Positions 1-8,773 of a DNA stretch of 20,589 bases are shown one piece after another. The notes beneath the pieces were generated by a model, which was not told the DNA's origin, ran no database searches, and was given only the letters and a program-made list of their open reading frames with translations. This DNA comes from Limisoma sp963590405. Lineage in GTDB: Bacteria; Bacteroidota; Bacteroidia; Bacteroidales; Muribaculaceae. The position numbers and the translations under genes are program-made. Each line of letters begins with the position of its first letter. The stretch's first letter is position 1. The stretch covers positions 1-20,589 of the forward strand of contig CAVAPE010000042.1 in assembly GCA_963590405.1 (NCBI GenBank), given 5' to 3'.

Positions 1-2161
1 AGTGGGTGGTGTCGTTGTCGTCCTGGCAAATCTTGCGCATCGGAGAGAACGCATAGACATCGGCACGCAACTGGAGATTGTCGATAACCGTGAAAATCGG
101 CACGATACCGCCAGCCACATAAGAATTGGAGCGGAACGACGGCAGGAAGATGCCGCGGCTATACTGCGTAGGCGTAAACGCTGGCGCCTGAACTATCGAT
201 GCCGTGTAACTGCCAAGCAACTGCTTCGTGGAAGCCAAGGCATTGATGCGATAACCGAGATTGAATTTGTTGGATATTTGCGTGTAGTGCTGCCAGTCGA
301 CCTCTGCCTCCAGCCATTTCATTTTGTCGAACACGTAAGGCGTGTTGACAACGCTATACTGCTCGTGGCTACCCAAAATGCCCGACGTTGAGACCTTCAG
401 ACGCATTCCCGCAGACGGATAAATTAGATTGTCGAGCGTGTTGTAGTCGTAGGCCAGCGACACGCGTCCGAGTTTGTAGTTGGCGCGATCCTGGTCGGTG
501 GTGCGCAAGTCCAAGTTGTTGTTTGGGAAGAATCGGTCCTTTAGATAGCCGTAGCCAGCAGTGAAGTCGAATTTGGAGTGCCGCCCCATACCAAGCGTGA
601 AAATCAGGTTGCCAAAGTACTGCGACTTTGTGACAAACGTAGGCGTATTGAAGTCGAAAAACAGCACGTCGTCTTCGTAGAATTTCTGCTGCGATGCCAC
701 GCCCTGCAACTTAATTGCCGTCGGGAAGCCGGAATTGAGCGAAAATTTAGCATTCAGCGCGCCGCCATAGTACGACTGTCCTATCCAGCCCTTGACGTCG
801 CCGCTAAACGAATTGAGGTTGATGGTTTCGTAACTTGCCGAGAGATATGCGAGACTGTTGGTCGTAGACGTGAGATAGCCGCCAATGCCCAGTCCGAGAT
901 TATTTTTTACGGATGCCTTGATTTTGAGGTTAAACAGTCCGCTGTCTTTCTTGTACTCCGGGCTCGGCACGAGGTCGCGGAACTTGCCCGACGTGATTGT
1001 CTGGTAGTAGGCATCGCGTGCCTTGTCGAAGGTGATTGTGTCCGACGAATCTTTGAAGAAGATGTGACGGATATAGTTTTCAGCATTTTTGCCCGTGCCC
1101 ACCACTTCAAGCGAGTCGAACTTCACAACTGGGATTTTGCACTTGTAGATGTTGCGGCGGAGATCGACATTCCTGCTCGAAACGCCCTCGCCCACACGCT
1201 GCTTAATGGAGTCGATCACGGCGATTGTAGTCTTGTAGCCGCGCTCGAAAATTTCATTTGCCTTGGGGAAATCCAGAAGATTTATGCCTTTGAGGTTCAC
1301 ATGGATTTTTATGCCGTCGTCCTCGTCAAGGTCGTAGTCGTCCTGCTGGATGATCATACTCTCCAACTGCGATATGAGGTTGGTCAAGTCGGGCTTGTCG
1401 TGGGTCGTGACGTCGACACCGATGATGATGTCGGGCGCGAAGTCGGTCTTCATCACGTCGACAGGGAAATTGTCGTAGATGCCGCCGTCAAACATTGGCA
1501 AATCGTCCTTCTCGATGGGCTTGAACGCCACGGGGAAGGTCATTGACATGCGGATGGCCTCACCGAGGTCGCCCTTCGACATTACCACTTTCTTCTTGTT
1601 GAACACGTCGGAAGTGACGCAACGGAACGGTACGAATAGTTTATCGAAATTGCCTTCGCACACCGCCGTGTGGGGCGCAAAGACTTCAACAAAACCGATG
1701 TTCATAGGGAACGGACTGATGAAACTCGACGGAAGGATCGTGGTTTTCGACAAGCCGAGGTCGTTCTTGCCTATGTTCATCTTCACAATTGCTGGCGAGA
1801 GTTCGGGCTTCAAATAGTAATAGGTCAGCGACGGGTCAACCTTGCCAGTCGACCAACTGGAGAAGTCGTCAGACAGGATAAGGTCGGTAATCTCTTTCGG
1901 GGTGTAGCCAGAGGCATAAAGTCCGCCTACGATTGCTCCCATTGAAGTTCCTGCCACATAGTCGATGGGTATGCCGTTTTCCTCCAACGCCTGGATTACC
2001 CCGGCGTGGGCGATGCCCTTGGCTCCGCCGCCGCTAAGCACCAAGCCTACCGACTTGCGTCCGAGGGTCTGAGGCACACCAATGCTGTCCACTGGCTCGG
2101 CAAAAGCGTTTGCTGCCAAGAGGACGAAGGAACTAATCAATGAAGCAATGCGCAATTTCAT
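1..2161 (-). CDS. Patatin-like phospholipase with C-terminal outer-membrane barrel (3' end beyond window)
   Basis: An open frame of 720 codons runs from an ATG at 2161 to the left edge without a stop, so the C-terminus is missing. I translated it by hand. Residues 1-21 look like a signal peptide (MKLRIASLISS... ending AFA, then EPVDS). A patatin domain follows: the oxyanion loop SGGGAKG at 43-49, the nucleophile elbow GTSMG with Ser73, and the catalytic DGG motif with Asp225, so the Ser-Asp dyad is intact. Residues about 350-405 resemble one POTRA domain, and from about 415 onward there are alternating, aromatic-rich strands typical of a BamA/Omp85-like barrel. This is the layout of PlpD/FplA-type (type Vd-like) secreted lipases, widespread in Bacteroidota. 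The likely role is phospholipase A or acyl hydrolase activity at the outer membrane; the substrate is unknown. The ATG overlaps the serB stop (ATGA), so the two are probably co-translated. Confidence 0.9.
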   Translation of the reverse strand, partial: MKLRIASLISSFVLLAANAFAEPVDSIGVPQTLGRKSVGLVLSGGGAKGIAHAGVIQALEENGIPIDYVAGTSMGAIVGGLYASGYTPKEITDLILSDDFSSWSTGKVDPSLTYYYLKPELSPAIVKMNIGKNDLGLSKTTILPSSFISPFPMNIGFVEVFAPHTAVCEGNFDKLFVPFRCVTSDVFNKKKVVMSKGDLGEAIRMSMTFPVAFKPIEKDDLPMFDGGIYDNFPVDVMKTDFAPDIIIGVDVTTHDKPDLTNLISQLESMIIQQDDYDLDEDDGIKIHVNLKGINLLDFPKANEIFERGYKTTIAVIDSIKQRVGEGVSSRNVDLRRNIYKCKIPVVKFDSLEVVGTGKNAENYIRHIFFKDSSDTITFDKARDAYYQTITSGKFRDLVPSPEYKKDSGLFNLKIKASVKNNLGLGIGGYLTSTTNSLAYLSASYETINLNSFSGDVKGWIGQSYYGGALNAKFSLNSGFPTAIKLQGVASQQKFYEDDVLFFDFNTPTFVTKSQYFGNLIFTLGMGRHSKFDFTAGYGYLKDRFFPNNNLDLRTTDQDRANYKLGRVSLAYDYNTLDNLIYPSAGMRLKVSTSGILGSHEQYSVVNTPYVFDKMKWLEAEVDWQHYTQISNKFNLGYRINALASTKQLLGSYTASIVQAPAFTPTQYSRGIFLPSFRSNSYVAGGIVPIFTVIDNLQLRADVYAFSPMRKICQDDNDTTH

Positions 2162-3387
2162 TTCGGTGGTTCTATAAATGAGTCCTTAAATCCTAAGAAA
2201 TACAGCACTCCGTCGATGCCTATCGTTGATATGCTCTGACGGGCTGTTTGCTTTACTTTCGGCTTCGCGTGGAAAGCGATGCCCAATCCTGCCATGGTAA
2301 TCATAGGGAGGTCGTTAGCACCGTCGCCCACGGCAATGGTCTGGGCGATGTCTACGTTCTCCACCTGCGCCAAGAGTTTGAGTAACTCGGCTTTGCGTGT
2401 GCCGTCAACGATGTCGCCGACGTAGCGACCTGTGAGTTTGCCGTTCTCAATTTCCAACTCATTGGCATAAACATAGTCGATGTCGAACTTATGCTTCAGA
2501 TAGTTGCCGAAATAAGTAAATCCGCCCGAGAGGATACCGATTTTGTACCCTGCTCGTTTGAGCACCTTCATCAGGCGCGGCACGCCTTCCGTGATTGGCA
2601 GGTTTTCAGCAATTTCGCGCATCACCGACTCGTCGAGGCCCTTCAGAAGGGCTACCCTCTCCTTAAAACTTTCCTTGAAATCAATTTCGCCACGCATAGC
2701 CCTTGCCGTAATGGCCTTAACCTTTTCGCCAACGCCGGCACGCGCTGCGAGTTCGTCGATCACCTCGGTTTCAATCAGCGTTGAGTCCATATCGAAACAG
2801 ATGAGACGGCGGCAACGGCGGAACATAGTGTCCTGCTGCAACGAAATGTCGAAATCCAACTCGTTGGCAAGGCTCATAAATTCGGACTGCATCTTGGCAT
2901 AGTCCGATGGCGTGCCACGGACGGAAAACTCCACGCAGCCTTTCGACTTGACATCATCAACATCGGCGAGAGGCATTCTGCCCGTGAGTCGCTGGATGGC
3001 ATCGATGTTGAGCCCCTGCGTGGTTATAACATTAGTGACCGACGCAATCTGCCGTGCGGTGATGTGGCGCGCAAGGATGGTGATGACGTAGCGGTTGCGT
3101 CCCTGAAGGTTGACCCACTTGCCATAGTCGTCGACGGAGATGGGCGTGAATTTTATCGCCACATTCAGTTCGGAAGCCTTGAAAAGTAGTTTCTTCATTA
3201 TTTCGCCACTACGCTCGCCGTCGGTCTTAAACAGGATACCGAGCGACAATGTGTGGTGAATGTCGGCTTGACCGATGTCGAGAATGTCGGCTTCGTACTC
3301 AGCCAATATTCCCGTCAGGGCTGAGGTAAGTCCTGGACGGTCCTCCCCAGATATGTTGATTAGAATCAGTTCGATATTTTTCTCCAT
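2158..3387 (-). CDS. serB: Phosphoserine phosphatase with two N-terminal ACT domains
   Basis: The 409-residue protein catalyses the last step of serine synthesis, phosphoserine to serine, in the cytoplasm. Residues about 5-80 and 97-180 form two ACT-type regulatory domains, which in related enzymes bind amino acids. The HAD catalytic domain starts near 194: motif I is DMDST with nucleophile Asp199 and acid/base Asp201; motif II is Ser287 in SGG; Lys332 gives motif III; motif IV is GDGAND at 354-359 with the Mg-binding aspartates. All catalytic residues are present. The length fits the long ACT-containing SerB of Bacteroidota rather than the about 320-residue E. coli form. It begins a new transcription unit after the nuo terminator, and its TGA stop overlaps the ATG of the patatin gene by 4 nt. 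No functional link to complex I is implied. Confidence 0.95.
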   Translation of the reverse strand: MEKNIELILINISGEDRPGLTSALTGILAEYEADILDIGQADIHHTLSLGILFKTDGERSGEIMKKLLFKASELNVAIKFTPISVDDYGKWVNLQGRNRYVITILARHITARQIASVTNVITTQGLNIDAIQRLTGRMPLADVDDVKSKGCVEFSVRGTPSDYAKMQSEFMSLANELDFDISLQQDTMFRRCRRLICFDMDSTLIETEVIDELAARAGVGEKVKAITARAMRGEIDFKESFKERVALLKGLDESVMREIAENLPITEGVPRLMKVLKRAGYKIGILSGGFTYFGNYLKHKFDIDYVYANELEIENGKLTGRYVGDIVDGTRKAELLKLLAQVENVDIAQTIAVGDGANDLPMITMAGLGIAFHAKPKVKQTARQSISTIGIDGVLYFLGFKDSFIEPPK

Positions 3388-3406
3388 TAAAATCTGCTTT
3401 ATAAAT

Positions 3407-3438
3407 CAAAATTACTGCTTTTTTCCCATATCTACAAA
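3407..3438 (-). promoter_or_regulatory. Bacteroidota-type promoter for serB
   Basis: On the minus strand a -33 box TTTG (3435-3438) is followed by exactly 20 nt and a perfect -7 box TAATTTTG (3407-3414), matching the Bacteroidota primary-sigma consensus TTTG-N19-21-TAnnTTTG. Transcription would start near 3400, about a dozen bases before the serB ATG, giving a very short leader. The -33 box lies inside the T-tract of the preceding nuo terminator. Confidence 0.75.
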
Positions 3439-3467
3439 AAAGAGCGGCTCGCCGTGAAGCAAGCCGC
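3435..3467 (-). terminator. Intrinsic terminator at the end of the nuo operon
   Basis: On the minus strand GCGGCTTGC pairs with GCGAGCCGC (9 bp, one G-U pair) around the 6-nt loop TTCACG, followed directly by TCTTTTTT. It begins about 25 nt after the nuoN stop and precedes serB. This is a textbook rho-independent terminator closing the nuo/atp cluster. Confidence 0.9.
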
Positions 3468-3492
3468 CCGTTATTAGAGTTGTTATCCTGTT

Positions 3493-4950
3493 TTAGAACA
3501 AGGAATTTGCAGACATGTGGTTGAGTGCAGTGTAGATGCAACTTGCCAAACCAATGAGGATGATGCCAGCAACACAGATTACCAAGCCTGCACGTTCGCT
3601 CCAATGGCTCTTGAAAGTGGCGATTGGGTTGTCGTTAGGATTGATAAACATAGCCTTCACTACAAGCAGATAGTAGTAGAGGGAAATGATTGTGTTGAGC
3701 AACGCAATGAACACGAGTACGTAGATTGCCACGCTTCCGCCCTCCAGCGCGCTGGAGAAGATGAAGAACTTGCTGAAAAATCCTGCAAATGGAGGAATAC
3801 CACCAAGAGAGAACATTGCAAGCATCATTGCAAACGAAAGTTTCGGGTTAGTCTTGTAGAGTCCGTTGTAGTCTGTCATGTCGACCTTGCCAGTGGCATT
3901 CTCAATGGCTTGGATAACGCCGAAGGCTGCAAGGTTGGAAACCACATAGACAAGCACGTAGTAGCTCAAGGCTGCGACACCAGTTGCATTGCATGCAATC
4001 ACGCCAAGCATGATGTAGCCAGCTTGTGAGATTGACGAGAATGCAAGGAATCGCTTCATGTTTGTCTGACGGATGGCGAAGAGGTTACCGAGAGTGATGG
4101 TGAGGATAATCAATGCGTAGAGCATCCATTCCCACACTTGGCTGTAGACTGCACCAAAGGCTTGTGTGAGCACTACAAACGCTGCAAAGGCAGCTGCGCC
4201 CTTCGATACTACTGAGAGATAGGAAGTGACGGATGTAGGAGCACCCTGATAAACATCGGCTGTCCACAAGTGGAACGGTACCAAAGAAATCTTGAAACCG
4301 ATACCAGCAACTACGAATGCCAAAGCCACGTAGAGCAGGAACGAGCCCTCTGCCGATACCAATACGCAGGAAGCCGCAATATCGGAGAAGTAGAGCGAGC
4401 CTGTGAAGCCATACACGAATGAAAGGCCGAGCATGTAGATTGCCGAAGAGAAGACGGCTGTGAAGAGATACTTCACGGCTGCCTCATGGCTTTCGTATTG
4501 CTTCTTGTCGAAAGCAGCCAACGCTGCGAGAGGCAACGACGCTGTTTCGAGACCGATGACAAACACGAGGAAGTGGCGTGCCGACACCATCAGGTACATA
4601 CCGAAGAGTGTGACAAGCATGAGTTCGAGGAACTCGCCACGGCGCACGATTTGCGACTCGCTGTTGTTCCATTTGATGGACTGCAACAGGACGATGAACA
4701 ATCCGATGTTGAGAATATTCTTAATCGATGCAACGATAGGCGAAGTGGCATACATGCCTGCAAACGCCTCACCGTTGGTCATCGGTGCGCAGAAACAATA
4801 AACAGTGAATGCACCAAAGAGCACGAGAGTCGTTACCGACAGTGTGTTTTGGGCTTTCTTGCATCCAAAAGTATCGAACAAGAACACCAAAACGAAGACT
4901 ATCAGAAGTCCGATTTCGTGGTGCATCAATAAAAACTGTGAATAATCCAT
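3493..4950 (-). CDS. nuoN: NADH-quinone oxidoreductase-type complex I, subunit N
   Basis: A 485-residue polytopic inner-membrane protein of the Mrp-antiporter family, the usual length of NuoN (E. coli 485). It forms one of the three large proton channels in the membrane arm. Key residues align without gaps: Glu135 in GLETASLPL, Lys160 in AAVKYLF, Lys220 in GFKISLVPFHLW and Lys250 in SVVSK, corresponding to E. coli E133, K158, K217 and K247. The IPPFAGFFSK motif near residue 390 is shared with NuoL. It is the last gene of the cluster, 32 nt after nuoM, and is followed by a strong terminator. Confidence 0.97.
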   Translation of the reverse strand: MDYSQFLLMHHEIGLLIVFVLVFLFDTFGCKKAQNTLSVTTLVLFGAFTVYCFCAPMTNGEAFAGMYATSPIVASIKNILNIGLFIVLLQSIKWNNSESQIVRRGEFLELMLVTLFGMYLMVSARHFLVFVIGLETASLPLAALAAFDKKQYESHEAAVKYLFTAVFSSAIYMLGLSFVYGFTGSLYFSDIAASCVLVSAEGSFLLYVALAFVVAGIGFKISLVPFHLWTADVYQGAPTSVTSYLSVVSKGAAAFAAFVVLTQAFGAVYSQVWEWMLYALIILTITLGNLFAIRQTNMKRFLAFSSISQAGYIMLGVIACNATGVAALSYYVLVYVVSNLAAFGVIQAIENATGKVDMTDYNGLYKTNPKLSFAMMLAMFSLGGIPPFAGFFSKFFIFSSALEGGSVAIYVLVFIALLNTIISLYYYLLVVKAMFINPNDNPIATFKSHWSERAGLVICVAGIILIGLASCIYTALNHMSANSLF

Positions 4951-4982
4951 AATTTCAATTCTATTTTAGTCCGTTACTTTTA

Positions 4983-6503
4983 TTATTGAGCATAAGTCAT
5001 AATGTGGTTTACAATCTGACCGAAACTGTCGCGAAGAATCAGGTTTGCCAAATCAGGGAAACAGCCGATTACTGCGATGGCGAGCATCAGAGTGATGGTG
5101 CTGAAGCGCTCATACCAATGAGCATCGTCGAGTTCGCGATGGTGCTCGTTCTGGACTTTGCCGAAGATGAGTTTGCCGACAACACGAAGGATGTAGACCG
5201 CAGTAATTACAATCGAAGTTGTTGTTACGATTGCAAAAGCGTGGCGGAACAAGTTGCCGTCGCCAAGCACTGCATTGTAGACTGTAGTGTTTTCAAACGA
5301 ACCGAAGAAGATTGTCATCTCGGCTACGAAACCACTAAGACCTGGCAAACCGAGCGATGCCAAACCGGCGATGATGTAGCCCACCGAGAGGAAAGGCATA
5401 ATCTGCATCATGCCGCCCATCTCGCGCACGTCGCGGGTGTGGGTACGACCATAAATCATACCGATAAGGGCGAAGAACAATGCCGTCATCAAACCGTGAG
5501 AGAGCATCTGCATCACTGCACCGCTCATTGCTGTTTGGTTGAGCATAAGGATTGCGAAAAGCACCAGACCGCAGTGGCTAACTGAAGAGTATGCGTTGAT
5601 GTATTTCAAGTCGGTCTTCACACAAGCAGCGAATGCACCGTAAACGACGCTGATACCAGTAAGAATCATGAAAATCCAACCAAGTTGGAGCGCTGCGTGA
5701 GGCATCAGATAGATGGCGATGCGGAAGCAACCGTAACCACCAAGTTTCATAAGCACACCAGCGTGGAGCATTGAAACGGCTGTAGGCGCCGAAGCATGAC
5801 CATCAGGCGACCATGTGTGGAACGGGAACATTGCACCAAGTACGCCGAAGCCGACAAAGGCGCAGACGAACAAGGCGTTCTGCCAATCGAGGTCGACACC
5901 GTGCTGAGCAATCTCAACGAGGTTCATTGTGTGGCCTGCGTGATAGTAAATACCGAGGATGCTGATGAGCAAAAGCGCTGAGCCACCCATAAGCATCAGG
6001 GTCAACTTCATTGCTGCATAGTTCTTGTTGCCGCTACCCCAAACACCAATCAAAAGGTACATCGGGATAAGTGCGACCTCGTAGAACATGAACATTGTGA
6101 ACAGGTCGATTGAGATAAAGAAGCCAAACACACCAGTGGAGAGGAGGATGAACTAAAGGAAATATTCCTTGGTGAGCGGCTCAATCTTCCACGAAGCGAA
6201 TGTGCCCGTAAACACGATGATAGCCGAAAGCATAATCATGAGCACGGAGATGCCGTCGACACCGACAGCCAGATGGATGTTGAGAGGCTCAAACCACATG
6301 TAACTGCTCGTGAAAAGCATCGGCTCGTTGGGTGCGGCTGCACGCGCGCCGATAAACTCGTAGCAGAGATAGGCCGCCGCAATCAGAAGAAGCGACGCTC
6401 CAGTTGCTGCCACGGCGCGCACCTGCTTGACATTGCGCGTAAGAAACAACGCGCCGAGTGTCAGCACAGGGATTATAACGAATAAGAAAAGTATATTAAA
6501 CAT
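4983..6503 (-). pseudogene. nuoM: Complex I subunit M, interrupted by one in-frame TAG
   Basis: A start ATG at 6503 opens 116 codons ending ...LTKEYFL, then TAG (6155-6153). Without any frame change the reading continues FILLSTGVFGFF... to a TAA at 4983. Together this gives 506 positions, the normal NuoM length, with homology continuous across the stop. The missing residue 117 is one base from Trp (TGG) or Gln (CAG). TAG is a genuine stop for atpC and atpF here, so recoding is unlikely. If real, the nonsense codon removes most of this antiporter subunit; otherwise it is a single-base error. Downstream, Glu142 (E. coli E144) and Lys253 (K265) are kept, but the position of K234 holds Leu222. 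The GTG at 6131 lies inside a membrane helix and has no visible ribosome site, so reinitiation there is doubtful. Confidence 0.9.
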
Positions 6504-6532
6504 AACTTTATTTTTTATCTATTCCGTCAACT

Positions 6533-8452
6533 TTAAATTAATACCAAGAATGTCACGGCTGCCAAGAGCAATGCGCCAATGAGGTAAACCCAAACATACA
6601 TCTGGATTGAACCCGACTGAAGTTTGCGGATTGCGAAGGAAGCGCGGTTTGTAACTGCGGCAAGCATGTTCATTGTGCCATCGACAATGTTGTGGTCGAA
6701 CCAAGCAATGCTCTTGCAAATGATGCCGAAGATGATTTTGTGAGTTACAAACTGATAGATTTCGTCGATATAGAAGCGACGGTAAGCCGCACGGTGAAGG
6801 GTCTTCATCGAGTTGGCAATACGGTCAGGAACTGGGTTCTCCTTGCGGTAGAGCACTGTAGCGATAACGATTGCAATAACTGCAATGGCAACACTTGTGC
6901 CAGCAACACTCATATCGAGGTGAGTAACCAGTTCTTTGCCGTCCCATGTCACGAATTTTCCGAAAGGAATGAAACCTGCCACGCAAGAAACAACGGCAAG
7001 GATAATCAACGGAAGGGTCATCACCCATTCGCAGTCGTGCGGAGTGTGGTGACTGTAGTCTGGTTTGCTCCACCAGAAAATGCGGTAGTAAAGACGGAAC
7101 ATGTAGAATGCTGTCAAGCCTGCTACTACCGACATCCATACACCCCAGAATGGGCTGTACTGATAAGCGGCAACCAAGATTTCATCCTTACTGAAGAATC
7201 CTGCGAATGGAGGAATACCTGCAATGGCAAGACAAGCAACAAGGAATGCGATGTGGGTTATAGGCATGTACTTGCGAAGATTTCCCATTGCGTCCATCTC
7301 GTTGCTATGAACCATGTGGATGATAGCACCAGCGCAGAGGAAGAGCAAACCCTTGAACATTGCGTGGGTGAAGAGGTGGAACATTGAAGCCATATAGCCT
7401 ACGCCCTCATGGAGTTCCGGACGAGCAACGCCAAGAGCGGTGAACATGAAAGCGATTTGAGAAATTGTCGAGAATGCAAGCACGCGCTTGATGTCGGTCT
7501 GCGCACATGCCACGATTGCAGCATAGAGTGCAGTAACAGCGCCTGTAACAGTGATGAGGTCGAGCACCTCAGGAGTGCCGAGATAAAGCGGGAACATACG
7601 CGCTACCAAGAACACACCGGCAACGACCATCGTAGCAGCGTGGATCAACGCCGACACTGGTGTCGGGCCTTCCATTGCGTCAGGAAGCCAGATGTGCAAT
7701 GGGAACATTGCAGACTTACCGGCACCACCGATGAAGATGAGAGCCAAAGCCCACGATGCTGCAGAGCAACCCATGAAGGTTACGCCCGCTGAACTTGTAA
7801 GAATTCCAGTTGGGTTAGCCATCAACGACTGGAAGTCGAAGGTATCGCAGTAGTAAGCCAAAAGCATGATACCGATGAGGAAGCCGAGATCGGCAAAACG
7901 GGTAACGATAAATGCTTTCTTTGAGGCAGAAACTGCAGCGGCTTTCTCATAATAGAATCCGATGAGGAGATATGAAGAAACACCCACCATCTCGAAGAAG
8001 ATGAACATTTGGAAGATGTTGGTTGCAACAACAAGTCCAAGCATTGAGAAGGTGAAGAGCGAAAGGAACGCATAGTAGCGCTGGAAACCTTTCTCTCCGT
8101 GCATATATCCCAAACTATAGAGGTGAACCATAAACGAAATCGTGGAAATCACGATGAGCATCATCGCCGAAATCGGGTCGATGAAAATGCCGAGGGTGAC
8201 TTTAAGATTTTCGCCGAATGTAAGCCATGTGGCATCGTAAGCCACTTGCGCAGTGCGCACACCGTCTACAATGAAATCAGGGTTGAAGAAATAGTTCAAA
8301 GCCACGCCGTAGGCAACAACTGCCGTGACGAGCATTGACAGAGTTCCGATAATTCCGGCAGCCCGTTTCGGCATCTTCATGCCGACAAGGCCGAGCACCA
8401 AGAAGGTGAACAACGGCAACAGGATTGTGATTATTGATAATGACAAGTCCAT
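6533..8452 (-). CDS. nuoL: Complex I subunit L, distal antiporter-like subunit
   Basis: A 639-residue polytopic membrane protein (E. coli NuoL 613). It is the distal proton-pumping subunit, carrying the long lateral helix at its C-terminus. Conserved residues are visible: Glu154 in FFEMVGVSSYLL (E. coli E144) and Lys246 in GGAGKSAMFPLHIW (K229), followed by the family block PDAMEGPTPVSALIHAATM. IPPFAGFFSKDEI is the late conserved loop. Its C-terminal hydrophobic segment (LIGALLLAAVTFLVLI) is the expected final membrane anchor. The ATG lies 4 nt after the nuoK stop, indicating tight operon coupling, and nuoM follows after 29 nt. Confidence 0.97.
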   Translation of the reverse strand: MDLSLSIITILLPLFTFLVLGLVGMKMPKRAAGIIGTLSMLVTAVVAYGVALNYFFNPDFIVDGVRTAQVAYDATWLTFGENLKVTLGIFIDPISAMMLIVISTISFMVHLYSLGYMHGEKGFQRYYAFLSLFTFSMLGLVVATNIFQMFIFFEMVGVSSYLLIGFYYEKAAAVSASKKAFIVTRFADLGFLIGIMLLAYYCDTFDFQSLMANPTGILTSSAGVTFMGCSAASWALALIFIGGAGKSAMFPLHIWLPDAMEGPTPVSALIHAATMVVAGVFLVARMFPLYLGTPEVLDLITVTGAVTALYAAIVACAQTDIKRVLAFSTISQIAFMFTALGVARPELHEGVGYMASMFHLFTHAMFKGLLFLCAGAIIHMVHSNEMDAMGNLRKYMPITHIAFLVACLAIAGIPPFAGFFSKDEILVAAYQYSPFWGVWMSVVAGLTAFYMFRLYYRIFWWSKPDYSHHTPHDCEWVMTLPLIILAVVSCVAGFIPFGKFVTWDGKELVTHLDMSVAGTSVAIAVIAIVIATVLYRKENPVPDRIANSMKTLHRAAYRRFYIDEIYQFVTHKIIFGIICKSIAWFDHNIVDGTMNMLAAVTNRASFAIRKLQSGSIQMYVWVYLIGALLLAAVTFLVLI

Positions 8453-8456
8453 GAGC

Positions 8457-8768
8457 TTAATATTTCATTTTAGTTAAACTTTGGATATCAACATTCTTCA
8501 CAGCACGGAATATGTTGATCACGATGGCTATCGCCAAGGCTGTTTCGGCAGCTGCGATGGCAATCGCGAACAAAGCGAAAAACATACCTTCCATCTGTCC
8601 AGGGAAAAGGAAACGATTAAACACAACAAAGTTGATGTCGACCGAGTTGAGCATCAATTCCAAGGAAATCAGGATTGCGATAAGATTCTTACGGGTGATA
8701 AATCCGTAAACGCCTGCAGCGAACATGATGAGGCTGGGCACTAAATAATACAATATTGTCAAGTCCAT
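8457..8768 (-). CDS. nuoK: Complex I subunit K
   Basis: A 103-residue membrane protein with three hydrophobic helices, the standard NuoK length. The two membrane glutamates needed for proton transfer are present: Glu37 in LISLELMLNS (E. coli E36) and Glu75 in AAAETALAIAI (E72). In the complex it links the quinone-proximal E-channel (NuoH/J/K) to the antiporter subunits. It starts 5 nt after nuoJ and ends 4 nt before nuoL. Confidence 0.97.
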   Translation of the reverse strand: MDLTILYYLVPSLIMFAAGVYGFITRKNLIAILISLELMLNSVDINFVVFNRFLFPGQMEGMFFALFAIAIAAAETALAIAIVINIFRAVKNVDIQSLTKMKY

Positions 8769-8773
8769 TGCAA

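Noticed and set aside
578..1546. Long open frame of 322 codons on the plus strand
   Set aside because: It lies entirely antisense to the patatin gene, which has intact motifs and good codon structure; its translation is charged, low-complexity and matches no family I recognise.
4986..5585. Plus-strand open frame of 199 codons, and similar ones at 6692-7387 and 15888-16514
   Set aside because: They are antisense to nuoM, nuoL and atpD respectively; high Cys/His/Glu content is the expected mirror of membrane or ATPase coding sequence.
4983..6131. Downstream half of nuoM as a separate gene starting at GTG 6131
   Set aside because: The GTG is inside a transmembrane helix, no ribosome site precedes it, and the upstream codons continue NuoM homology back to the TAG.
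6153..6155. TAG recoded as an amino acid genome-wide
   Set aside because: atpC and atpF both end in TAG at the proper protein end, with the next gene directly behind, so TAG functions as a stop here.
3765..7220. Near-identical DNA in nuoN (about 3770-3802) and nuoL (about 7190-7222)
   Set aside because: Both encode the conserved IPPFAGFFSK loop of the paralogous antiporter family; shared ancestry explains it without a repeat element.
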